Shown one piece after another: positions 35,755-49,748 of a stretch of 64,000 bases of DNA (positions are counted from its first letter, which is position 1; every line of letters begins with the position of its first letter). Where the stretch lies: NCBI GenBank assembly GCA_001465935.1, contig LNKV01000016.1, positions 618,008 to 682,007 on the forward strand, written 5' to 3'. Below the pieces are notes generated by a model. That model made no database searches. It saw nothing but the letters and a program-made list of their open reading frames with translations, and was not told the origin of the DNA. The stretch is from Clarireedia homoeocarpa (taxonomy: Eukaryota > Ascomycota > Leotiomycetes > Helotiales > Rutstroemiaceae). A program made the translations under genes and the position numbers.

Positions 35755-35767
35755 TTCTTGAACATTC
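35755..35767 (+). promoter_or_regulatory. Heat-shock element, three perfect units
   Basis: TTCTTGAACATTC fits TTCnnGAAnnTTC exactly, the Hsf1-binding consensus, about 990 bp before the Hsp40 start codon. Confidence 0.6.
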
Positions 35768-35791
35768 TATTCTCATTGGCCAGCCGCGATG

Positions 35792-35804
35792 GAAGGTTCG
35801 AGAA
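35792..35804 (+). promoter_or_regulatory. Heat-shock element, three perfect units
   Basis: GAAGGTTCGAGAA fits GAAnnTTCnnGAA exactly. The 12-mer GATGGAAGGTTC around it recurs 110 bp downstream at 35899-35910, where the third unit is GAT instead of GAA. Confidence 0.65.
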
Positions 35805-36751
35805 GCGCCCGTCTCACTCCAACCACGCCTCAGATGATTGGCCAAATAGCTAAAACCCCACCATAAAACGTCACCGCCGACTGGAGGGGAGTTCTGGGAT
35901 GGAAGGTTCTTGATTGTTGGATTCTGTCGACGTCTAGAAGTGCTCCAAATACGATTGATCCAATCCCGACGAGAAAGAGGTATTTATCCAGTTCACAGAC
36001 GTATTTGTTACGACACGACTCGAATTTTATTAAAACCACCTCGAACGTTACTCCAACGTTACTACGACAATCGACTACTCCTTTGCATATTTGCATATCA
36101 CCTCTACTTTACGGCCTTGTACATTTCCTTGTACGAAGCGAAACAACTCTCAGCTCCAATCCTTCTGATTCGACTTGGGCATTCATTCACGGGCCAATTA
36201 TACTCCAGGGAACCAAACAACAGACTTCTGTTTTGCGAACACACAACACAGACGTTACTTCATTCGCTGCAGACAACACATCCTGACATCGAAGGAAGGC
36301 GAAAGTGGGAACGAGAAACAATCATCACGAGATAGAAGAAGGGGGTGTAAACACATTCACAGTACGTCCAAACTCTTTCAACCAGCCTTTTCTTTCTGTC
36401 CTGCTTTCTCTATTGTCAGCCAACCGATAATTGCCATTTGCAATACTTGGTGGGAAATACGAGTAAAAGAGAGGATAGCCCTTATATTCGACCTTTTCTG
36501 CTCTTCTTCGACTTTTTTCGACTTTCCATTCTGCCACACGACCCAACTTGTTACATTCTCCCTTTCAATCCTGGTAACTGACGACATACCCTTCAGATTG
36601 TGTTTGGCAAACCTCACGATAAATCCCGACGACATATTTGCGCCCTCTACTACGATAATATATAACTGTGCGACAATCCGAGCAACACAGTTCATCCGAC
36701 AACTGATTTTCATCATTTCGTTCCTTTTGTGATTCAGGAACCATCGCAACT

Positions 36752-38057
36752 ATGGTCGCTGAAACCAAACTTTACGATGCACTGGGCATCAAGCCTGATG
36801 CTAACCAACAAGACATCAAGAAAGCATACCGGTAAGTGTTTCACTGCATTTCAGACAGCCCTATGACCCTATCGTGATACACATGAAGCTGACAATTCAC
36901 AGAGCAATGGCTTTAAAACATCATCCAGATAAGAACAAGGATAACCCCTCCGCAGGAGAAAAGTTCAAGGAGGTTTCTCAAGCCTACGAAATCCTTTCCG
37001 ATCCCGAGAAAAGAAAAACATACGATCAATATGGATTAGAATTCATGTTAAGAGGCGGCCCACCACCACCCGAACCAGGTTCTGGTGGTGGAAACCCATT
37101 CGCGGCCGGGGGAGGCATGCCTGGTGGATTTGATGGTTTCGATGGATTTGGTTCTGCCGGCGGTATGCCGCGGGGTAAGACATTCCATTTCAGTACCTCG
37201 AGCGGACCTGGCGGCGGCGGCGGAGGATTCAGTTTCAGTAACCCTGAGTCGATATTCAGCGAGTTCTTCAGAGCGCAAGGTGGAGGAGCTGGTGCTGGTG
37301 GTGACGATATGAATGATTTCTTCGGCATGGGAGGTGGGGGAGGTGGCATTCCTCGAGCAAGTCCAGGCGGAGCCGGTGGACGTTCACGAACAGCACGATC
37401 TCAATTCGCAGGTGCGGAGCCGGCAAGGCCAAGAGCGGAAACCCCAGAAGTTACGACGGTGGAGAAGCCGCTGGCTTTAACGCTGGAAGAATTGTTCAAG
37501 GGATGTCATAAGAAGATGAAGATTAAGCGGAAGACTTTCGATCCTCAAACTGGAAAGAGACAGACTACCGATCGTATATTAGAGATGGATATTAAGCCGG
37601 GATTGAAGAAGGGATCGAAGATTAAGTTTAAGGGCGTAGGAGATCAAGAAGAAGGTGGTCAACAAGATCTACATTTCATTATCGAAGAGGTAAGAACCCC
37701 TCCAGATCATTCAAGCTTTTGCGACATTCTAAGACATATATGCTAACATTCCCACTTTCACAGAAACCTCACCCTCTCTACACCCGCGACGGCGACGACT
37801 TAATAATGACACTTGACCTTGACCTCAAAGAAGCGCTCACAGGCTGGAAACGTACCGTATCGACCATCGACGGCAAGAACCTCCCGCTCGAGAAAGCCGG
37901 CCCTACACAACCTAACTCTTCGGACATATACCCGGATCTTGGTATGCCAATAAGTAAGAAGCCGGATACGAGGGGTAATTTCATTATCAAGTATAATGTT
38001 AAGTTCCCGACGACTTTGACAGCGGAGCAGAAGAGGGTTTTGAGGGAGATTTTGTAG
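36752..38057 (+). CDS. Type II (class B) DnaJ/Hsp40 co-chaperone, Sis1/Psi-like
   Basis: Delivers substrates to cytosolic Hsp70 and stimulates its ATPase. Three exons (36752-36831, 36903-37689, 37764-38057) encode 386 residues. An N-terminal J domain carries HPD at residues 34-36, followed by a long Gly/Phe-rich region (about residues 75-190) with no CxxCxGxG zinc motifs, which makes it class B. Two C-terminal substrate-binding domains include [19 protein letters not shown] and [20 protein letters not shown]. The ending is [20 protein letters not shown], as in Sis1-like proteins. Heat-shock elements upstream suggest Hsf1 control. Confidence 0.93.
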
Positions 38058-39034
38058 AGAGCATGGGTAGGAGAAGGAAGAGTATTTTTGGGAGGAGCAG
38101 CAGACTTTTGGTGCTGCTTTCGTTTTTTATATTGTTTAAGGTTCATTTGTCTGGGTGGCATAGGCGTAATGGATGCAAACGAATGAATAGGATTTACTGT
38201 AGGGAGGCGAGAGAACGAGCAATTGATTGATTGAGAACTGAGAATTGAGAAATCTAAATTTGGAGATAGATGAGGGTGGGTGATGTATGGAGGGGCTGAT
38301 GGGGGGGTTTTGGGTGGGGGGGGAGGGAGGGATTTTGGTGGAATGATGAATGAACGATAAAAAGGGTTCAATGGAATAAATGAATACATGAATAAACGGA
38401 TGAACTATCTTCTAATTTGCGCTTTATATCCGTGTATGTATCTGTTGTAACTTGCTCATTTGTAACTCAGTCGTAGCTAACTACTCATGGTGTTGGTTAG
38501 TTTAACATTTGGGAGCGATGTATGTAGCTAGACCATTCCTATAGATACATACTAATGAGCTCTTCTTCTTCTATCTCACATCACATCACACACATCATTT
38601 TCATAAATTCAATCTTTTTCTTTTTCTTCTTTTTCTTCTTCTTCTTCAAATAAGTTATTCAGGTTGCGATAACTTAATTCGATTGATTTTAATCTTTTCT
38701 TTTTTTCGGCCTTTGATATATATATATGTATGTAATCATGATATATAAACAGAGCAGAGCAGAGCAGATGAGGATTCGGCGTGTTCTTTCTTTCTTTCTT
38801 TCTACTATACAAATACCATCTGAATCTCTTTGGTGTACAGTACAGCGAGAACAACAGATCTCGCTGCACGGCCAATCTATCTATCCATCTATTTATTCAT
38901 CCAGTATATATAGATCTTACAGCCAAATAAGCAAGCATGCTGTCAGTAAAGTAGAGTAAATGGGATTCATAACCACACTAGAAAGTACTCAGATCACACC
39001 CGTTCCCTCTTTCCCTCTCTGCCCCTTTCCCCCT
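38058..39034. other. Convergent 3' region with a G-quadruplex motif
   Basis: This lies between the Hsp40 and Sec12-like stop codons. It holds a five-run G tract (next entry), a T/C microsatellite of TTC/TTTTC units at about 38609-38646 and (CTTT)n near 38786-38802. No gene seen. Confidence 0.55.
38301..38331 (+). repeat. Potential G-quadruplex (five G runs)
   Basis: Runs of 7, 3, 8, 3 and 3 G separated by loops of 4, 1, 1 and 1 nt satisfy the G4 pattern, about 245 nt after the Hsp40 stop codon on its coding strand. Confidence 0.7.
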
Positions 39035-41010
39035 CTATATCCCCGCCACAGCTGCCGCCGCCACACCGCCCATCAGCGCCCCCAACTCCCCAAATACGAC
39101 ACCCTTGAAAATGCCCTCCCCCATATGCTCCGCCCAATGGCCCGCCTGCTTCAACTTCTCCTTCCATCCCTCCTTCTGCTCCGCGCTAAGGGACTCCCAT
39201 TCCGTCCCATCCTGATGGAGCTCCTCATTATGTTTCTCTGCTTTGATACTCCCGCTTCCACCCGAATGATCCTCATCTGATGTGTGATGATGGATGTAGA
39301 GTTTTGCGTCCGCATCATCAGCACCAGAGGATGAGGAGCGAAGATGTGAGAAAAATGACGGGGAAGCAGCAGCTGGGACAGGGGATGGAAGAACCTCTGA
39401 CGCGGATTGCAGAGCGTAGTCAGAGGGGAAAACATACGGTTTCCCGAGAGCTTCCTGCAGAGGAAGAGGAAGGTAATTCGCAGCGCCAAGCTGCGGTTTC
39501 ACTATCCCGCGCACCTCGAGGACGCTCTGGAAAACAATTGCGGTAAATAGCGCAGCGAAGATGGAGAGGATGATACCGAAGGAGTAGATGGCTTTGCTCG
39601 AGGGGAGTGCGACGACGTAGCGGGGAGTGCGGGATTGTCCTCGTTTAACGGAGAGAGGGACGGGGAAGAGGGGGAGAGTATGTACGATGACGGTGTTGCT
39701 TACGCCTACGCTGGCGAGTTTGAGATACTGCGGGGGAGTGCTGGCGGTGATGGGGTGGGCGGGAGGGGTGAAGAGGGAGAAGGCGATGCTGGTGATTTGG
39801 AGGGGGTGCACGTTGCGGAAGGTGCGGAAGGGTTTGATGGGGGCCACCATGTAGACGTTGTTAACGTGTTGCAGGTCGACTTTGAAGAGGGAGATAGAAA
39901 TGTCGTGACCAGCGACGGCGACAACGAATTGTGTGTAGTCTTGTGGGGTGGAAGGTGTGATGGGGGGAGTGAGGTTGGAGACGGCGAGACCGGTGGCTTT
40001 GGCTACGTGGGAGGGGAGACGGTGGGATTGCGCAATGCGGCATTGGCCTTTTCCGTCAGGAGGGAGACGAAGGATTTGGAGGACTACGCCGCCCCGGCTG
40101 TGAATATTGGTGAGCATGAGGATGAAGTCCTTAGTTAGCCATCTGAGGGCTCTGAATGCGGGAATGGTGACTTTTTCGTGGCTTCGGGATGCTGGTGTGA
40201 TGTATATGCACTGTGGCTCCTCTTCGCCGTCCTTCACATTCAGCTTCTTGAGGTATACGTCGTGTTCATCGCAGTAAGCAAATAGATATTCGTCTGTTCC
40301 AGTTTGTATAAAGTCCATATCCACAGGCTCTTTATCAAGCTGTATAGTTTCCTTCGGGGTAGGCGACTTGCTTTGCGCCGCATCGAACAATACTATTTCA
40401 GACTTCTTTGCAAGTCCTGTCGCAACAGCACCCATCTGCGACTGACCTGGATATGGTCTAGACAGCCGGGTAACTCTTTGATATAGATCCTTCTCTGTAT
40501 TCGTAAACATCGACACCCGCGATACTTCAGAAATCTTGCTCGTCGCATTGCTCTCAGCGGACTTCTTATTCGCCTTCGCATTCGCTTCTATCTGGAATAC
40601 TCGAAAATGTGTATTCTTCCCCTTCTCCAATTGCTCCGGACTTGAATTCACACCTGCGAACACCAGGGTCTTCTTCTCTGGACCTTGGCCCACCGCAAGA
40701 CTAGTGACATTGTCCTCTTCTTTGCTGAGTTCTATCTCAGCCGCTTCCACAAGCTCAGCCGGTTTCGACGTATCCAAGACCGTCTATAAAGCACAAATTA
40801 GTGACTTTTCCTCCAAACAATCCTGCTGAGCAGTAGATTCCCATATCAGAAGCAGACAATCACTCCACTCACAATCTTATTTCCCACACCTGTCCTTCCA
40901 GCTCCTCCTCCGCCACCAACCACCAACCTTGACGAATCTGTAGGGTCGAAATCACACGCATATAGCGGATACGATAATGTCGCTTTCGCTGACGGTATTA
41001 AAGGCGCCAT
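39035..41010 (-). CDS. SEC12: Sec12-like guanine nucleotide exchange factor for Sar1
   Basis: ER-membrane WD-type protein that loads Sar1 with GTP to start COPII vesicle budding. Two exons (41010-40873 and 40783-39035) encode 628 residues. The N-terminus (YPLYACDFDP, then LVVGGGGGAGRTGVGNKI) matches the first blade and K+-binding loop region of Sec12/PREB proteins. A beta-propeller follows. One transmembrane segment (IILSIFAALFTAIVF) lies about 440 residues in, and a lumenal Ser/Ala-rich tail ends AAVAGI without an HDEL signal. The 39035-40080 part is GC-rich compared with the rest. Start chosen because the first exon supplies the conserved Gly-rich loop. Confidence 0.88.
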
Positions 41011-41855
41011 AGTTGTAATTTGTTCTCTCAAAACTGGAATTCGCAAGCAGGAGAAAATGTATCTAGTGGTTATGTACAAGGTTGAAAGCGCAAGGCTACG
41101 AGAATTCGCAAGGCCAGATCTTCTCGTGTGGCCGAAGCTAGACCTAAAGAATCGGTGTAACTTGGATAGTCCTGCCTGCTTGATGAAACTCTGCAGAATG
41201 TTCGTTTTATGTGCTTGGGTTACTTCTTATGTTATGTTTAGTGATGTCATTTAGCATCGAACAGTGAGTGACTTGGTTACTTGCTACTAGAATATGTCAA
41301 TGGCTATCACTTGTTCCCCCTCGTTATCACTTTGCGTGTACATTAAGGCTCACTATCAATATCGTTCTCCTCAAGCACGTCGTTGAATTTTCAGATTTAA
41401 TTACAAGATCTTCCTTTTATCTCCGCCGAGTAGCTCTACCTAACGCCAGTTATTCATTCCAATCATCTCATAAAGCGTATCGCATCCTCATTCTGAGGCC
41501 CAGATCGCTTCCGAGAGGTTGAAGGATATCCGCAAATCTTAAAAGTGTCAAGAAACTTAAAAGTCGACAAACCAGAAGACATGGCGATTTGCCATTTTGG
41601 TCCTTCTTCTGATACCTCTAGATGCATCCATAATGATTCGGATCTTGCTGAATGAAACGCAGAAAAGTCAAGATTCCCACAACGCCAGGGATTCATGCTG
41701 AAGATATAAGTACCAAAATGTCCATGATTTAACCTGCGATATTTGATGAGAGGAATTAAATCGATGCTCCAAATTCAACGTGAAAGGTCCACCAAACACT
41801 CGCTTTTCGTAAAATGTTATCGTCATTAGCACAAGCTTATGCCGAGACTAGTCCC
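41011..41855. other. Intergenic gap
   Basis: This lies between the Sec12-like start and the Cla4 stop, both minus strand. No gene or strong motif seen. Confidence 0.5.
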
Positions 41856-44757
<2,902 letters not shown>

Positions 44758-46971
44758 ATTGACAGAGATGCAGAATTACGGGTTATGATGGTGTATGCAA
44801 GTTTCTGAAAGGAATGTATAGATTTGTGACAGCGGGGTATCTTTGAAAGAAACTATTGGAAAGAACTATAGGTTTTACAGTAGTTAGCAGATGTCCATTG
44901 CAGGAATGACTGGCTGTAAGCACCTACATATTATAGTCTGGCGGTGCAAGATGTCTTGGAGCACCCTATCTGTCGTGAAGATCGATGCAAAGTCGAGGTC
45001 GCGAGCCAGGGGAAACAAGCAGAGGCCGAGCCAGAAGTGCTGCGGTCGCACAACGTCCAGCGTCCGGTCTTGATACGAGTCCTTGTGGTCAACCTGTTTG
45101 TGGATTTGTATTGAACCAATGCAGTGCGATGTCGCTGGATGGCGGGAGTGAAGCCCGTACGAAGTAGTTTTAGAAAGAAATCTAGGTGGCGTTGACAAGT
45201 TTGATAAAGTTGGAAGGGTCGTTGTCGGATGTGAGACTTTGAAGGTGTTGGGTTTGACGACTTGCAGTCTTGCAATAGGGTAGCGGCCTTTTGTTCGAGC
45301 GGTAACCACAGGGGACCGTGGACTTACAAAGACAACTCCCTTTTTTACTGGACGCTTATAGAGGAAGTCGTTTGTGTACCTGGGAACCTGGGATCTCCTG
45401 GTGATTTTTCCCATTCAGACGCACTTTTACATAAATTGCATCGGACTTTTTTACCAAAACTTGTGTATTACCAAGTACTTGCGTACATTGAGCTTCTCTG
45501 CAGAGGCACGAGAGCTTTCCCTCAACCTTTCCCTAAACGTATAAACCCGAGCTAAATTAAACCGGCTATGCGAAGCACCCAGACTACTCCGTACTTCGTA
45601 GATGCACCTACCAGTACTACGAGGTATATGGTCCGTCCGACAGACTAAGTAGGATTGCAAGCATCAAACGAACGGTCTCTACGTTCTTCGATAGGTCTTC
45701 TGGAAAGCTACACGCGAGGAAGATACTACATACAGATTGTACTGGCTGATAGCGTTGTGCTCCCTATCGCCACCTATCTATCACCTGTCACCTGTCGCCT
45801 GTCGCCTATCACCAGAGCTCGTCGAGGATAGGAGAGGCTACAGACAGATAGATGCAGCAGATAAGAAAGACCCTTTAATCTTGTGCCAACCCCAAAGACT
45901 TGCTTGTGCTTGCCCATCCTTCGAAGCAACTATGAATACTGCAGTGTGTCGTGTGTAGCTCTCTCAAACGATTGGCGCAAGACCGCAGGGACTTTCGGCT
46001 CAGGGATGAACCAAAGCTTAGCTGCAGTACTGTAAGTTATGAGTAATGTATCTGGGCTTACAGTGCTTAGACCGAGATAAGTATTGGTCCTTACCCCCTC
46101 GAGAAGTTAATCTCGTTCATCAATCGGATGCACTGACAACCTTTGTACCCAGCCTGACTTTTAATAAACCCATGTTGTTTCAAGAAATCACCAAGTGGTA
46201 CGTTAAGACATGGAACAGAACATTTCCACGAGTAGCTTCAATTCATCTCCCCAACCCTATGCCCCCAATGAACTCTGCCCGTGTACTCTATGACCGTTCT
46301 TTGGCTGGCTAGCCATCTCTCGCACCCAGTGGAACATGTCCTTCTAAACAATGGATCATGAACGGACGTGCAATACTGTAGTCCTCAAGAAGCATTTAAA
46401 AAAGAAGCACAAAAAAGGCCCCTTCTTGATCCTCCCGGCGCCAAGCAAATGAGCATCCTTTGTTTCAAGGTTTACTAGCAGTACACGGCTATGTTTCCAA
46501 ATGTGCGGATCATGTAACAGAAATCCCCCGCACGGTCTAGGAAACTTCTGGGGCCAAAATGTTTTCGCGACCTGATGCAATTGCACACGTTCAGTAGCGA
46601 TGTTTATTGTCGTCTTCCCTAAAAAAGCTTCGGGATCGTGGTTTCTACAGGGTACATGCTCCTGTGCGTGCAGATTGCTCCGATTCGAGTGACCGGGTAT
46701 ACTCTCCTTTACTCATCGCGGCAGAAGCGAACATAAGTTTCGCCATCGATTCTCAGTATGATGTCACGTTTTGTCTGTTCCATAGGTTCTTTTGTTAACT
46801 TATTTCATGCGGTTTTTGTTATTCTTGATTAACCTTAGTACGCAGGAATTAGCTGAGGATTTAGGGATGACCCCTAGACGGACGCGCTCACGATACAGCT
46901 GTGAAGTGCTCTAGGCTCTTGATGAATTTGTGTATTTTCTCATTGGTTGGGAATTCTAAGTAGTTCGTATC
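44758..46971. other. Long intergenic gap, CLA4 promoter
   Basis: This holds the CLA4 upstream region and the GRS1 3' flank. A 176-codon open frame at 44884-45414 (-) has no recognisable motif and overlaps open frames on the other strand. A short CACCTGTC/CGCCTGTC array lies near 45782-45810. No supported gene. Confidence 0.45.
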
Positions 46972-49509
46972 TTAACGAACAGGAACCTCAGCCTCTTGAC
47001 CTTCGAACGCTGGCAGTTCTTTCTCAATATCGGACCAGACTTTTGTGCCATCAACCAGCTCCTTGATAGCCGCCAGGATTGTCTCTTGATCCGCACGGAC
47101 CTGTTTCGTGGAATCTCTATCTCTTAATGTGAACGTCTTGTCGTTGACACTTTGGAAGTCAACCGTGATGCCAAGAGGGGTACCAAGCTCATCGTTTCGG
47201 CTGTAACGTTTGCCAATAGATGCTGAAGAGTCATCGATACGGCTAGAGATACCCATTGATCGAAGTTTGTATGAGATCTGCTTGAGGAATGGCTTGAAGC
47301 TCTCATGTGAAGACAAAGGAACCAGTAATACTTTTGTTGGTGCAATTATTGGAGGGAACGAGAGAACCTGCAGGAATTAGTCGTGTTTAAGGAGAAGGAA
47401 TTGTCTAGAACTTACACCACGTGCTTCATCACCACCCTCACTGGCACGGGTCCAATAATTGTGCTCCATCAAAGCATATAGAATCCTGCCAATACCGAAA
47501 GAGGGTTCGATAACATTTGGAGTGTATTCTCTTGTGTTTTCAACTCGTGTTCGGCGCTCGATCTGGATCAGATCACTACCAACTTCTACTTTACCATCGC
47601 CTACACCATCAACATCGATAGTAATCTTGCCATCTTGCTTGAGATCCTTCGCAAGTGCTTCGCGCTTTTCTTGAGACAGTGCCTCAATAGCAGCCTCAAC
47701 AGCCTTGCCATCCTTCTTGAACTTCGGGCCAAACTTCTTCTTGTCCAGATCAATTTGCCACTCCTCAATGCTAAGTGGAGTATCCAACCTTTCACGAACC
47801 ATCAATGGCGCGCCGGTTTTCTTTGCGTGGACAGTAAGATCGTAGGCGCTTCTGTCTGCACAGCCGACGCACTCAACCCAACCAGAGCTAGTATGTAATT
47901 CAGCATCCCAGCAGTCTGCTGCATAATGAGCCATTTCATTGGCCATGTGCTGTCTGAACCTAACTTTGGACTGATCTACACCAATTTTCGCAAGGAAAAG
48001 TTGGATTCGTGCCAAGAAGTAGCCCAGAGTCTCGTTGTCGACAATGCCATCAGCAACAGCCTTACCAATTGAAATCCTCTCGACGTCTGTTTTACCAGCC
48101 AGTTGGGTGTGACGGTTCAACAAAACAAGCTCTACGTCTTTAACTTCATTGAAACGATCATGCTTCTTGCCACCTTGAGGGTCAACGAAATGCTCAATCT
48201 CGGCCATCAAGAATTCTCGAACACGTAGCAGACCAGCACGAGGGGAGATTTCGTTTCTGTAAGACTTGCCGATTGATGCAGAGGCAAATGGCATTTGTTG
48301 TTGGTTGTAATCGAGAAGTTTTGCAAAGTTCAGGAATTGACCTTGAGCTGTCTCTGGTCGTAGATAACCAGGCGCATTGCTGCTTGGGCCAATGGCAGTC
48401 TGGAACATGAGGTTGAATGCCACTGGTGGTGAAGGCTCAGCGCCAGTTTCTGGGTTTTTCAACTCGTATTTTTTGATCAGTTGACCTAGCTCCTCGCCGT
48501 TGTAGTTGTCAATCTGTGTTGTCAGTATCCATTGTGAATGGCTGCACTAAGTGACCATACCTTCGCCAAGATCTCTTCGTATTCCTTGACAACTGCATCA
48601 TCTAGCTTCACTGCTTCTATACCCTTGGTCTTCTTCTTCTTTTTCTTCTTCGAAGGGTCCTCCTCCTCTTCCTCGACTTTTACGCCTCTGGCTTCTTTGT
48701 CGCCTTTTAGCCTCGCTTCCAAAATATCTTCGACAAAGTGATCCGCTCGAATGATGTCGCCGTTCTTCGGGTCTTTGCACATCCAATCTGCGAATTTGTC
48801 CACATGGCCACTGGTCTTGAAAACTTCCGCGGGGGTTAATACCGTACAGTCCAATTCCAGCATATCTTCTTCTAAGACGAAATGTTTGCGCCATTGGTCA
48901 ATAACATTGGCTTGTAGGGCACAACCTGGCTTCAAATTGTTAGCAAGCTTCCCCAAATTAACAGTAAAAGAAGATGTTAGAGATCAAGCTATCGAAACTG
49001 CCGCCGTAGCTGCTTCCGTGTCCCAGTCCAGCGCGGGAAAACAGGCCGACTTAGGACGATGCGCTCTGGTCAGTTGTCCTATACAATACAGACATTGCTT
49101 TTTCTAAACCAATGTGCCAGAGCATTTAGGATATTGTAAAAACTAATATGCTCCGCGAAGATATCTTCGACCATTTTCCTTTCTTGGAGAGCCCCGCACA
49201 CAAAAGCATGAAGAAAGAAGAGAAACGAGATCAACTAACCGGACCGTAGTCATACAGACCGCCGACACCATTGTAGATTTCGAATGAAGGTGTATAAAAC
49301 ATACGCCGCCTCAGCATAGAATCGAGGACCTGGCGGTCAAGGGGCTGACCCTTAAGGGTGGTTGTGGTAGACATTTTCAAGTCTTTTCGCTCTTTCGGTA
49401 GCTGGTATCTGTTGTAGTGGGGTGATGCTGTGAAGGGTCGACAAGTCAGTTGAGGACTTATTCTTGCTTTGAAAAGCGTATTTCTTGTAAGGCTGCAAAG
49501 AGATCGCAT
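46972..49509 (-). CDS. GRS1: Glycyl-tRNA synthetase, mitochondrial and cytosolic forms from two starts
   Basis: Class II synthetase that attaches glycine to tRNA-Gly. Four exons (49509-49240, 48929-48561, 48513-47416, 47367-46972) encode 710 residues. The first ATG (49509) opens a 45-residue Arg/Ser/Thr-rich leader with no acidic residue until position 40 ([16 protein letters not shown]), like a mitochondrial presequence. The second in-frame ATG (49374, [10 protein letters not shown]) starts a 665-residue cytosolic form. The first ATG has T at -3 (weak context), the second A at -3. Intron 1 is unusually long (310 nt); splicing after TTTGAAG restores [14 protein letters not shown]. Seen: ETAQGQF motif, a Lys-rich insert near residue 190, and the C-terminal anticodon-binding domain. 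Divergent from RPF1. Confidence 0.93.
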
Positions 49510-49748
49510 TCACCTGAGACTCATCCAATAACAGGTATGAGTCACTACGTATTCTCAAGTTTTGCGAAACTTATGAGTATCTGTTTAGGAATTCGAATTT
49601 CTTTCGTGTGACTCGTCGACGGATGAATACCTTGCATGGTCTGTGCACGCGGTCCTCCGCCCGCTTCTTCTTGTGAGGCCCAAAAAATATTTCCAGATCT
49701 TCTTGGTTTTCCGACATCTGCAGTACTTTCCACACGACATAATACACA
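49510..49748. promoter_or_regulatory. Bidirectional GRS1 / RPF1 promoter
   Basis: Only 239 bp separate the starts of a tRNA synthetase and a ribosome assembly factor read divergently, so they must share or overlap promoters. No single known motif stands out. Confidence 0.6.

Larger units (their letters stand above)
35379..36751. other. Hsp40 promoter and long 5' leader
   Basis: No protein gene recognised. The region holds heat-shock elements near 35755-35914 (listed separately), inverted CCAAT boxes (ATTGG) near 35775 and 35838, and a long pyrimidine-rich leader that may contain an intron ending CACAG near 36361. Confidence 0.5.

Noticed and set aside
44884..45414. 176-codon open frame (-)
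   Set aside because: Low-complexity Thr/Pro/Arg composition, overlapping open frames on the other strand, no recognisable domain.
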